Shown one piece after another: positions 40,861 to 49,225 of a stretch of DNA of 55,093 nucleotides; position 1 is the stretch's first letter, and the number at the start of each line of letters is the position of its first letter. The notes beneath the pieces are model-generated. The model did no database searches and was not told the DNA's origin. It worked only from the letters and a program-made list of their open reading frames with translations. The DNA lies in the NCBI GenBank assembly GCA_030673805.1, contig DAOVIH010000001.1, forward strand, positions 1 to 55,093. The letters are read 5' to 3'. The position numbers and the translations under genes are program-made. Source of the DNA: Candidatus Bathyarchaeota archaeon (GTDB lineage: Archaea; Thermoproteota; Bathyarchaeia; Bathyarchaeales; Bathycorpusculaceae).

Positions 40861-42519
40861 CTAATACTCTCCAGCACCAGGATATGGTCCGCCAGGAGGT
40901 CCACCGCCTGGTGGCATCGGAGGAGCCTTCATCTTGCTCACAGCGATGATATCATCTATTTTGAGTATCAACGTAGCGGCCTCAGTTGCTGATTTGATCA
41001 GTTGTTTTTTCACTGTTAAGGGTTCATAAACCCCAACTTTAGACATGTCCTGAATCTTTCCATCTAGAACCTCTATTCCTGCCCATTTCTCTCCCTTTTC
41101 GTGTCGTGCTCTCAGTTCGGATAAAATATCAATTGGATCTAGGCCCGCATTCTCGGCTAATGTGGTTACTATCGTTTCTAGAGAGTCTGCGAAGCTCTTT
41201 ACCGCAAGTTGTTCTCGCCCCGGAAGTGTTTCTCCATATCTCTTGAGGACTTTTGACATCTCAAGTTCAGGGGCACCGCCGCCGGCTAGAACCTTTGGTT
41301 CCATGATTATGTCCTTAACCACACATAACGCGTCGTGAAGTGAGCGCTCTGCCTCCGCGATCATTCGTTCGGTTCCCCCTCGTATCAGGATGGTTACTGC
41401 TTGAGGATTCTTGCAGCCTTCTACAAAGGTCATTTTGTCGTCACCGATTTTTCGCTCTTCTACAAGTGCTGCATATCCCAAATCCACTGAGGTTAAATCG
41501 TCAAGGCTAGTTGATGTGGTACCACCTGTGGCTTTTGCAAGCTTCTCCATATCAGACTTTTTCACTCTCCGTACTGCGAGTATTCCGTTCCTTGCAAGAA
41601 AATGTTGTACCATATCATCCATGCCTTTTTGGCACAAAACCACGTTTGCGCCAACTGCAACTATTTTGTCAACCATTCCTTTAAGCATCGTCTCTTCTTG
41701 TTGGAGGAAAGCTTGTATTTGGTCTGGACTTTCAATGTTAATCTTTGCGTCAAACTCTGTCTTTTCAACTTCCAGAGCTGAATCCAGCAACAGGACTCTT
41801 GCTTTTTCAATTCTTTTAGGCATTCCTGAATGCACAACTTCTTTGTCTAAGATAACGCCAGTTACTAGGGTTGTCTCCCTTAACGACTCACCAGTTTTCT
41901 TTTCAACTTTGACATCATCAACATCAACCTTTTGATTTCCATTATCTTCCAAGGCTACCGAGAGGATCGCTTGAACTGCTAGATCTGCCAGATTCTCTTT
42001 AAAGTCGGCCACGAGTTTGCTTGCCATAGAGGTCATTGCTACTTCCTTTAGGTATTCCTGAGATTTCAAGTCAACTGGTATTGCGATTTCCTCAAGCGTT
42101 TCTAAGGCTTTTTCTTGGGCTTTCCTATACCCATCGATTATTATAGTTGGGTGAATGCTCTTCTCTATCAAAACTTGGGCGTTCTTAAGAAGCTCACCTG
42201 CGATTATTATTGCCGAAGTGGTCCCGTCACCAGTTTCATTATCCTGGGTTTTTGCAACTTCGACCAGCATTTTAGCGGCTGGATGTTGGATGTCCATTTC
42301 ATCCAAAATCGTGCGGCCATCGCTTGTTATCGTTACGTCTCCGAAGCTGTCGACTAGCATCTTGTCCATACCTTTAGGGCCTAATGAGCTTCTAACGCTT
42401 TCCGCGACTATTTTCACAGCAGTGATATTTGCCTGCTGAGCTTCTCTACCACGAGAACGACTCGAGCCTTCTTTCATTATAATGACTGGTACACCACCAG
42501 CCTGCACAGTTGATGACAA
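40861..42519 (-). CDS. Thermosome subunit (group II chaperonin)
   Basis: A 552-residue subunit of the ATP-driven archaeal chaperonin ring. Equatorial motifs: SLGPKGMDKMLVD, DVTITSDGRTIL, and the catalytic GDGTTSAIIIAGELL; later VAVGANVVLCQKGMDD, GGGAPELEMSKVL and the Gly/Pro-rich C-terminal tail (PPMPPGGGPPGG...). TTG start at 42519 after GGAG. A clear TATA box lies at 42566-42580. The TAG stop is followed in the same frame by rpoK. Confidence 0.96.
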   Translation of the reverse strand: MSSTVQAGGVPVIIMKEGSSRSRGREAQQANITAVKIVAESVRSSLGPKGMDKMLVDSFGDVTITSDGRTILDEMDIQHPAAKMLVEVAKTQDNETGDGTTSAIIIAGELLKNAQVLIEKSIHPTIIIDGYRKAQEKALETLEEIAIPVDLKSQEYLKEVAMTSMASKLVADFKENLADLAVQAILSVALEDNGNQKVDVDDVKVEKKTGESLRETTLVTGVILDKEVVHSGMPKRIEKARVLLLDSALEVEKTEFDAKINIESPDQIQAFLQQEETMLKGMVDKIVAVGANVVLCQKGMDDMVQHFLARNGILAVRRVKKSDMEKLAKATGGTTSTSLDDLTSVDLGYAALVEERKIGDDKMTFVEGCKNPQAVTILIRGGTERMIAEAERSLHDALCVVKDIIMEPKVLAGGGAPELEMSKVLKRYGETLPGREQLAVKSFADSLETIVTTLAENAGLDPIDILSELRARHEKGEKWAGIEVLDGKIQDMSKVGVYEPLTVKKQLIKSATEAATLILKIDDIIAVSKMKAPPMPPGGGPPGGPYPGAGEY

Positions 42520-42907
42520 ATTGAGTTAACTCCATTAATGCGAAGAACAACAAGAACATCTTTGCCATATAAGTTTTTCTAGCCCAGGTAACGAAGGCTA
42601 CATCTAAGCGTTTCTAAGAAAATCAGTAGTCGCGGATTGATGATTGCCCCTAGCCAACCCCAAACAATAGTCAATCTATAGGTGTTTAGTTCCATTTGTT
42701 TGTAGATGATTTTTGCTGATCATTAGACTAACAAAAACAGTTACAGGCGTACGACTTGGCTAGGAACCCCGGTGGACAACCTCGTATTTCAAAAAGCACG
42801 GTTACAAATTGCGGTCTTTGCTATCTTTCAATCGTTTCCTAAATTGGACCATCCATCAGTACTCGATAACTAATGACCATAATAGCGGTTGAAGAGGAGA
42901 ATTGCTA
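42520..42907. other. Intergenic region upstream of the thermosome
   Basis: About 390 bases. The left end holds the thermosome leader and TATA box; the right end abuts the 3' end of the ACT regulator. The remainder shows no tRNA, no reading frame with a ribosome binding site, and no repeat that I can support. Confidence 0.4.
42566..42580 (-). promoter_or_regulatory. BRE/TATA box of the thermosome gene
   Basis: On the minus strand this reads AGAAAAACTTATATG, a purine-rich BRE plus TATA box. Initiation near 42543 leaves a leader of about 25 bases containing GGAG before the TTG at 42519. Confidence 0.6.
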
Positions 42908-43411
42908 TTAATAAACGGAAACTTTTGACACTCCGTTTACTTTGAGCAACTCTGGAATTAGTTCGCCTGGAATCTTCTTCTGTACAATCAGCGTGAGCTT
43001 CGGTTCCGGTGAAAGCTCTGGATCGTCAACGATCGCTTGTCGGATGTTCAATCCGCCATTTGTGAGAATCATGGCTGAGTTAGCTAGAATTCCAGGGATT
43101 CTAGCATCAATAGGAGTTATTTCTACAACTCCCAAGTCTAGCGGTTTTGCAATCTCCTTTAACGAGTGCCCGGCAGAACGAATTAGTTCAAATAACGATT
43201 TAAGCTCGCTGTTGGCTCTGATAATTCTTGTCGTTTCAGTTACTGTCCGTCGATCCACACCAGCAACTCGGGCAATTCGAACTGGAGGAATTTCAATTTG
43301 GTTAAGATATATTTTTCCTTCTCTTACACTTAACCCATTTTCCACCAGAACCCTTGCTACTTTTAGGCGTTCGGGATATCCGTCTAGGTTTTTTTTAATT
43401 GTATTCCACAT
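42908..43411 (-). CDS. ACT-domain amino acid metabolism regulator (COG2150-type)
   Basis: A 167-residue protein. The N-terminal 75 residues form a helix-turn-helix-like domain (YPERLKVARVLVENGLSV, then IARVAGVDRRTVTETTRII). The C-terminal ACT domain runs from about residue 95 (VEITPIDARIPGILANSAMIL, NIRQAIVDDPE, LTLIVQKKIPGELIPELLKVNGV) and should bind an amino acid. It is transcribed divergently from a TrpB2 gene 178 bases away, so Trp or a precursor is a reasonable but unproven ligand. Confidence 0.88.
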   Translation of the reverse strand: MWNTIKKNLDGYPERLKVARVLVENGLSVREGKIYLNQIEIPPVRIARVAGVDRRTVTETTRIIRANSELKSLFELIRSAGHSLKEIAKPLDLGVVEITPIDARIPGILANSAMILTNGGLNIRQAIVDDPELSPEPKLTLIVQKKIPGELIPELLKVNGVSKVSVY

Positions 43412-43588
43412 AGCTCAGTCTTTGCTCCAGTACATTTTTGCACTTCAAGGTATAAATATGCTATGAAGCTCAAAGAAGATTACAGGCAAAGGATTTTTCG
43501 GCATTAATGAACAGAAATATACACAAAAGATTTAACTGAAAATCGCACAAAGTACAATTTACAATTCTTGCAATAGGAGATGAATTAT

Positions 43589-44983
43589 GTGCCAAGTAGA
43601 AAAATAATTCTAGATGAAAAAATAATCCCAAAACAATGGTATTGTATATTGCCAGACTTGCCTAAACCTCTCCCCCCAACGATAGAGCCGGAGACTAAAG
43701 CGCCAGGGCCTGGAATAGTTCCCAAAATATTTCCAAAACAGATCCTAGCCCAAGAAATGAGCACTGAAAGATGGATAGATATCCCTGAGGAAGTCAGAGA
43801 TATCTACAGGCTTTGGAGACCCACCCCGCTTTTCAGAGCTGTTGGTTTGGAGAAAGCATTGAAGACCCCCGCTAAAATCTACTATAAATATGAGGGAGTT
43901 AGCCCTCCAGGCAGTCACAAACCAAACACAGCCATTCCCCAAGCGTATTATAACATGAAAGAAGGAGTAGAACGTTTGTCTACCGAGACGGGAGCAGGTC
44001 AATGGGGATCGTCAATAGCTTTTGGGGCAATGATGTTCGGGCTTAAATGCACGGTCTACATGGTAAGAGTGAGTTACCAACAAAAGCCCTATCGAAGAAG
44101 CATGATGGAGGCTTATGGGGCAAAAGTCTATCCCAGCCCCAGCAACCAAACGGAGAGCGGCAGAGCACTCCTAAAGGAAGATGCTAACAACTCAGGCAGT
44201 TTAGGGATAGCCATTAGCGAAGCTATCGAGGATGCCCTTGCCCACAACGGCGTCAACTATAGCATAGGCAGCGTATTCAATCACGTTCTTTTGCATCAAA
44301 CTGTAATTGGTTTAGAGTGCAAAGAGCAATTGGAAGTTGCCGGAGACTACCCTGACGTCATTTATGGATGTATAGGTGGCGGCAGCAGTTTTTCTGGCCT
44401 TTTCTGGCCTTTCTATCATGACAAAATTACGGGAAAGGCACCGAAAGACGTTCGTTTTATAGCCACTGAAGCTACAGCTTGCCCTAAGGTAACGAAAGGA
44501 GAGTACACATATGACCATGGAGACACCGCCAAGTTAACGCCTCTGGTCCCAATGCATACTATAGGACATGATTTCATTCCAGCCCCTATTCACGCAGGAG
44601 GACTGCGCTACCATGGCATGGCGCCGATAATCAGCAGTCTAGTTTCTCAGAATAAGATCCAGACAAAAGCATATAATCAGACAGAAGTCTTTGATGCCGC
44701 TAAGATATTTATTCAAAGCGAGGGGATAATACCGGCTCCAGAACCAGCCCACGCAATCAAAGGAGCAGTAGATGAAGCCTTGAGGTGTAAAGAGACAGGA
44801 GAGGAAAAGGTGATTGTTTTTCTGCTATGTGGTCATGGATATTTTGACATGAAAGCCTATGACGATTACTTAAGCGGTAAGCTGCTTCCATATGAATACC
44901 CAGCAGAAAAAGTTGAAGAGTCGATGAGAAAACTTCGGAAGCTTTACCCTTGGATAGATGAGGTTAAAAAGAAGTTCATTTGA
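43589..44983 (+). CDS. trpB2: Tryptophan synthase beta chain-like protein (TrpB2)
   Basis: A PLP-dependent beta-subunit of the long TrpB2 type (464 residues). Seen: RPTPLFRAVGLEKAL, the Schiff-base lysine in GSHKPNTAIPQAYY, ETGAGQWGSSIAFG, the phosphate-binding CIGGGSSFSGL, and EGIIPAPEPAHAIKG. TrpB2 enzymes work without, or with only loose, TrpA contact and can use free indole. An ATG at 43580 lies inside GGAGATGA (43576-43583), so the GTG at 43589, five bases beyond it, is the better start. No trpA is present. Confidence 0.92.
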   Translation: MPSRKIILDEKIIPKQWYCILPDLPKPLPPTIEPETKAPGPGIVPKIFPKQILAQEMSTERWIDIPEEVRDIYRLWRPTPLFRAVGLEKALKTPAKIYYKYEGVSPPGSHKPNTAIPQAYYNMKEGVERLSTETGAGQWGSSIAFGAMMFGLKCTVYMVRVSYQQKPYRRSMMEAYGAKVYPSPSNQTESGRALLKEDANNSGSLGIAISEAIEDALAHNGVNYSIGSVFNHVLLHQTVIGLECKEQLEVAGDYPDVIYGCIGGGSSFSGLFWPFYHDKITGKAPKDVRFIATEATACPKVTKGEYTYDHGDTAKLTPLVPMHTIGHDFIPAPIHAGGLRYHGMAPIISSLVSQNKIQTKAYNQTEVFDAAKIFIQSEGIIPAPEPAHAIKGAVDEALRCKETGEEKVIVFLLCGHGYFDMKAYDDYLSGKLLPYEYPAEKVEESMRKLRKLYPWIDEVKKKFI

Positions 44984-45140
44984 GAATCTAGGTTTGTGAG
45001 AAATTGGCCCTAGGTATTAGAAAATGCTGTTGGGTCGTAAACTCTCTCTTTTTAATTCTTTTCTAAGATTGGGCAATGCCTTTTTGATTATTGCGTAGTC
45101 TAAGTTTTTTTGGGGTCTGGGGTGTGGAAATAAGTCGGCA

Positions 45141-46280
45141 TTGAATGGGAAGAACGAGAACAAGACCCGCCTAGCAACCATTGGGCTAATTGTCAACCCA
45201 ATTGCTGGTATGGGAGGGGCTGTTGGCCTCAAAGGAACTGATGGCAAGGCAGTTCTGGAAAAAGCTATATCTCTAGGAGCCAACCCCATAGCTCCAAACA
45301 GAGCTGCTTCTTTTATGTCTGAATTGAACCCTGGTGAAGAGGGAATAAGGATTTTTGTCGGAGCAGGAAAAATGGGCGAAGAAGTAGTTAAGAAAGGAGG
45401 TTTCCAACACGCAGCTTTCGGAAAGAAAAAACATGAAACCACATCTGAGGACACAAAAGCAATAGCAAGGAAAATGGTAGAGGAAGATGTGGATCTTCTT
45501 GTGTTTTGCGGAGGGGACGGAACCGCACGCAACATATTGGAAGCGATCGGTACGAATATTCCTGTTCTAGGAGTGCCAACAGGAGTTAAGATGCATAGCT
45601 CAGTTTTTGCCGTAACCTCCAAGGCAGCAGCAACGATAGCTCTAAAATTTGTGCGAGGAGAATTACTTTTGGGAGAAACTGAAGTAATGGATGTTGATGA
45701 GAAAGCCTTCAGGGCAGGTTTTGTGTCTGCACAGCTTTATGGGTACGCAATATCTCCTTATGAGCCTCACCTGATTCAGGGAGCAAAGATGTCCAGCCCA
45801 AAAACTGAACTGGAAATTCGAAATCAAGCAGCTATCGCCCTATACGTCATCGAAAACATGAAAACGGATGTCAATTACATTATTGGTCCTGGAACGACAA
45901 CTCGTACCATAGGAGATTTACTAGACGCTAAGAAAACCCTACTAGGAGTCGATATCTTCTGCAATAAGAAAATGGTGGCAAAGGACGTGAACGAAAAACA
46001 GATTCTGGAGAAAATTCGAGGAAAGCCTGCAAAGATCATTGTCACGCCAATAGGAGGCCAAGGCTTTGTTTTTGGGAGGGGAAATCAACAGATAAGCCCA
46101 AGAGTAATTAGGGCTGTAGGACTCGAGAACATAGTTGTAGTAGCCACAGAAAACAAATTGAGAAGCCTGAAAAGCTTGAGGGTTGACACGGGTGATCAAA
46201 ATTTGGATTTTGAAATCAGAGCGCGAAATCTGGGAGTAATAACCAACTACGGAATAGAAGGCCCAATGCAGGTTGACTAA
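45141..46280 (+). CDS. ATP-NAD kinase family protein (COG3199)
   Basis: A 379-residue member of the ATP-NAD kinase superfamily. GLIVNPIAGMGGAVGLKGTDG opens the protein. The nucleotide motif is CGGDGTARNILEAIG, followed by PVLGVPTGVKMHSSVFA, FVSAQLYGYAISPYEP, IIGPGTTTRTIGDLL and IVTPIGGQGFVFGRGNQQISP. The group differs from true NAD kinases in its long C-domain and its substrate is not settled. TTG start behind a weak GGTGTGG. It follows TrpB2 after 157 bases with no shared leader. Confidence 0.82.
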   Translation: MNGKNENKTRLATIGLIVNPIAGMGGAVGLKGTDGKAVLEKAISLGANPIAPNRAASFMSELNPGEEGIRIFVGAGKMGEEVVKKGGFQHAAFGKKKHETTSEDTKAIARKMVEEDVDLLVFCGGDGTARNILEAIGTNIPVLGVPTGVKMHSSVFAVTSKAAATIALKFVRGELLLGETEVMDVDEKAFRAGFVSAQLYGYAISPYEPHLIQGAKMSSPKTELEIRNQAAIALYVIENMKTDVNYIIGPGTTTRTIGDLLDAKKTLLGVDIFCNKKMVAKDVNEKQILEKIRGKPAKIIVTPIGGQGFVFGRGNQQISPRVIRAVGLENIVVVATENKLRSLKSLRVDTGDQNLDFEIRARNLGVITNYGIEGPMQVD

Positions 46281-46629
46281 ACCTCATAACTATTTGTTTC
46301 CAATCTTCATCGACACGGAACAAAAATGGGATTAACAAATGATTGGTGAAACAGAAGTCACTTAAGGACCTTAGAAAATACACCAGTTCTTGATTGCTAC
46401 AGCCTTTATTTTTATTCGCCCTTGAACGGACCGTAAACGTGGGATTCGAAAACTAATAGTAGGATGGGTCCTTCAACAAAAAAAAGAGGCAGAACAGGGA
46501 ATAGGAAGAGCTAGAAAATGCAATCCCGGGGCAAATAAGCTTAACAGTTCATTTCTAGCAAGAGATCTACAGATAAATTGAAATAATGACATTGAAGAAC
46601 AATATCAACGTTTACTAGAGGATGGTTAT
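46281..46629. other. Intergenic region before the DegT aminotransferase
   Basis: About 350 AT-rich bases, with GAGGATGG (46618-46625) as the ribosome binding site of the next gene. A 16-codon ATG frame in the middle is basic but too short to support. No RNA gene is recognised. Confidence 0.4.
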
Positions 46630-47733
46630 TTGATTCCGATAAATCTTCCACAAATAGGAGAAGAAGAAGTAGAAGCAGTAGTTGAGGTTTTGAAAAGTGG
46701 CAAACTAACCCATGGACTTGGTGAAGGCCCTAGGGTGAAAAAGTTTGAGAAGGCCTTCGCAAAATTTGCAGAAGCAAAACATGCCGTTGCAGTGAATACT
46801 GGTACGGCAGCGCTGCACTCTGCAGTTGTAGGCACAGGCTTGAATAAGGATTTCGAGGTGATCCTCCCCAGTTTTACCTTCGTAGCTACCGCAGAAGCTG
46901 TCATATTAGCAGGTGGAAAACCCGTGTTTGTTGATATTGACCCGAAAACGTACAATATTTCCTCTACTGAAATTGAAAAGGCAATCACCAAAAGAACAGA
47001 GGCCATAATGCCTGTAGATCTATATGGCTTGCCAGCTGATATGAAATGTATCAGGGAAATTGCTGATCAAAATGACCTATTAATTATTGAAGATGCTGCC
47101 CAGGCTCATGGTGCGATCTACAACAGGAAACCAGTAGGGAAGATGGCAGACGCAACTTGCTGGAGCTTTTATGCAAGTAAAAACATCACAACCGGGGAAG
47201 GTGGCATGGTAACAACAGATAGCAATCAAATAGCGAAGAAGATTCGACTATTTAGGACCCACGGCGAAAAAGCAAAGTATGCCTCTCGTATGTTCGGTCA
47301 TAACTATCGCATGTCAGAAATTCAAGCTGCGATAGGTTGTGTGCAATTGGGAAAATTATCTGGTTTCTTGACTAAACGCCGTGAAAACGTTAGAAGATTA
47401 ATGGATCTGCTTCAAAAAACAAAAAGGTTAGAGTTGCCAATTGAGCCCCCAGATCGCAGACATAGTTGGTATCTTTTCACTGTTAGACTTGAAAGAGCTA
47501 CAGAACAAGAGAGAAATAGAGTTGTTAGAGAACTAAGAGAGAAAGGCATAGGATCAACAATCTATTACTCTAACCCAATTCACCTGATGCCTTATTATCG
47601 TGATGTGTTGGGGACGAGCGAACTCCCAGAGACTGAAAAAGCTTCTAAGCAAGTATTCTCTTTGCCAGTTCATCCTGGAGTTACGGAAGAACAAGTAACC
47701 CACATAGCTAATTCGCTGCTTAGTATTCTATGA
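46630..47733 (+). CDS. DegT/DnrJ/EryC1 family sugar aminotransferase
   Basis: A 367-residue PLP-dependent sugar aminotransferase. It shows INLPQIGEEEVEAVVEVLKSG, NTGTAALHSAV, ILPSFTFVATAEAVILAGGKPVFVD, IEDAAQAHGAIY, and the PLP lysine in SFYASKNITTGEGGMV, then RTHGE...FGHNYRMSEIQAAIG. It probably makes an amino sugar for glycans or S-layer decoration; the sugar is unknown. The TTG start follows GAGGATGG closely. No other sugar genes adjoin it. Confidence 0.9.
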   Translation: MIPINLPQIGEEEVEAVVEVLKSGKLTHGLGEGPRVKKFEKAFAKFAEAKHAVAVNTGTAALHSAVVGTGLNKDFEVILPSFTFVATAEAVILAGGKPVFVDIDPKTYNISSTEIEKAITKRTEAIMPVDLYGLPADMKCIREIADQNDLLIIEDAAQAHGAIYNRKPVGKMADATCWSFYASKNITTGEGGMVTTDSNQIAKKIRLFRTHGEKAKYASRMFGHNYRMSEIQAAIGCVQLGKLSGFLTKRRENVRRLMDLLQKTKRLELPIEPPDRRHSWYLFTVRLERATEQERNRVVRELREKGIGSTIYYSNPIHLMPYYRDVLGTSELPETEKASKQVFSLPVHPGVTEEQVTHIANSLLSIL

Positions 47734-47845
47734 CTGACTCCTGATTCAGGTGTAAAGGGACTACTACTAAGGACAGGGGTATTGAATAAGCCAATGCTAT
47801 GATTAATTTTGGTTGGACGCAAAATAGAAGCTGGTGATTGCAGAA

Positions 47846-47860
47846 GAAAAATATATATTT
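47846..47860 (+). promoter_or_regulatory. TATA box of the cyclophilin-like gene
   Basis: gaaaaatatatattt is a strong TATA match about 72 bases before the ATG at 47926. The leader would start near 47880 and carries AGGAAGG. Confidence 0.5.
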
Positions 47861-47925
47861 GCCTAGCCCTAGGTTCAGTCACTTCAAACAGACATTGAAG
47901 AGATTCTAAAGGAAGGCTCCAAACA

Positions 47926-48312
47926 ATGATTTCTGAAGAAGAGGGGTCCCGCGTAAAAATAAGATTTCTTGTGGAAGAACTGGGTGAAGCATCAGGTGAA
48001 TTGGTGCGTTTCTTAGCCCCGAGAACGGTCGACACCATAGTAAGGAAGCTTCCTCTCGAAGGCAGAGCCGCTTTGTGGAAAGAAGAAGTTTACTTTCAGA
48101 TTCCAGTAAAGATTGGGGAAGAAAAGGCTAAGGGCACCGTTGAAGTGGGGGATGTTGCTTTTTGGCCTATGGGAAGTGCCTTGTGTGTATTCTTCGGGAC
48201 CTCCCAGCCTTATAGTCCAGTAAACGTTTTAGGCAAAATTAAAGAGAACTTGGAGCTTTTCAGCCAGGTAAAGAGTGGAGCTACGATTAAAGTTGAACTT
48301 TCAGTAAACTAG
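47926..48312 (+). CDS. Cyclophilin-like fold protein (COG2164)
   Basis: A 128-residue beta-barrel protein of the cyclophilin-like superfamily. The pattern IRFLVEELGEASGELVRFLAPRTVDTIVRKLPLEGRA, then WKEEVYFQIPVKIGEEKAKGTVEVGDVAFWPMGSALCVFFG and the PVNVLGKI end, is characteristic. The catalytic residues of peptidyl-prolyl isomerases are not evident, so activity is unknown. Its stop overlaps the convergent gene by 12 bases. Confidence 0.82.
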   Translation: MISEEEGSRVKIRFLVEELGEASGELVRFLAPRTVDTIVRKLPLEGRAALWKEEVYFQIPVKIGEEKAKGTVEVGDVAFWPMGSALCVFFGTSQPYSPVNVLGKIKENLELFSQVKSGATIKVELSVN

Positions 48313-48789
48313 TGAACTTTCTTCCCACATTTTTAAGAGGCGTTCGCATTCGTCTATTACCTCTTGCCGGTTACTTCTTTCCTTTAGGGATTTCAGAAAG
48401 TCCTTACGCTTTTCGACGGAGCGTTTTTCCGCTGAACCGCCGTAGTAGAGCTTACCCTCGAGATACTCTTTCATATGGTTTGCTTTTTGAACGAAAAGAC
48501 TAGCAGCATCAACGGGGTTTTTAACCGCGAATTTGTTTGCCCAAATTGACACATCTGCTTCGCGAAGCTGAGTTAATCCGTCGATTTCAGTTATCTGCCG
48601 AATAAAACTTGTCAAGAAATCGTAGTAGTCAGCAACTTTCACCAATTCTATGGCGTCATTGACTTTTGCTGTAAATTTTATCCCCCCTTTAATTATTAGG
48701 GGGTGCCGGTAGCCGGCTTGCACCAGTTTTCTGGCGCTTCTTACCTCTTCTTCAGTGTAAACTCTTACAGGGAATTCCAATGGAATCAA
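48301..48789 (-). CDS. Unrecognised 162-aa helical protein
   Basis: I do not recognise this protein. After a short beta region (PLEFPVRVYTEEEVRSARKL, HPLIIKGGIKF) it is almost all helix: VNDAIELVKVADYYDFLTSFIRQI, NPVDAASLFVQKANHMKEYLEG, and a charged C-terminus. There is no signal or membrane segment. It lies 60 bases downstream of eS25 on the same strand and may be cotranscribed, hinting at a translation-linked role. Confidence 0.68.
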   Translation of the reverse strand: MIPLEFPVRVYTEEEVRSARKLVQAGYRHPLIIKGGIKFTAKVNDAIELVKVADYYDFLTSFIRQITEIDGLTQLREADVSIWANKFAVKNPVDAASLFVQKANHMKEYLEGKLYYGGSAEKRSVEKRKDFLKSLKERSNRQEVIDECERLLKMWEESSLVY

Positions 48790-48849
48790 GCTCCTTATCC
48801 GATTTAGAAAAAGATCTCCGTTAACTCGACTTTTTGGAGTTGCTGAATA

Positions 48850-49173
48850 TCAGGCCTTTACGGGTTTGTAGATTTTCAGATTTCGGTTCTTTGAGACCAG
48901 CTGAATTGACCCATTTGTCTCTAACTGTTCAAGGAAGTCTTTTGCAGTACTTATCCGGATATTGAATTTCGAGGCCACTTGGTAAGGGGTCAAAACCTTC
49001 ATCTTCTTTATTTCGCTAACGTTTTTCTCGTTCTTAGGATCTGGAGAGAGGATGCTTAGTGTTTTTTTATCCTTCCGAGAACTCACTTTCTCTTTTTTCT
49101 TTTTTTTGTCATCGTCTTTTTTAGTCTGCATCCGCTCGATCTGTTTGAGACTGAGTTTCTTTTTTCCGCCCAT
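48850..49173 (-). CDS. rps25e: Ribosomal protein eS25
   Basis: A 107-residue protein. The first 55 residues are very basic (MGGKKKLSLKQIERMQTKK...). The C-terminal winged helix is typical S25e: KVLTPYQVASKFNIRISTAKDFLEQLE, then GSIQLVSKNRNLKIY. eS25 is another TACK/Asgard marker. It starts 52 bases after the end of tes on the same strand. Confidence 0.93.
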   Translation of the reverse strand: MGGKKKLSLKQIERMQTKKDDDKKKKKEKVSSRKDKKTLSILSPDPKNEKNVSEIKKMKVLTPYQVASKFNIRISTAKDFLEQLETNGSIQLVSKNRNLKIYKPVKA

Positions 49174-49225
49174 CTTTTTCAGTTCCTAATTTGCCTTTTT
49201 AAAGTGTGGCCCTTATTTTGTTGGA

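Noticed and set aside
40855..40863. TAG between thermosome and rpoK as a pyrrolysine codon making one fused protein
   Set aside because: The thermosome ends with the normal Gly/Pro-rich tail at the TAG, so it reads as a true stop; kept only as an alternative to explain rpoK initiation.
42640..42722. A second TGATGA...CTGA pair in the thermosome upstream region
   Set aside because: The internal D' box is missing and the C' match is poor, so a C/D RNA cannot be supported.
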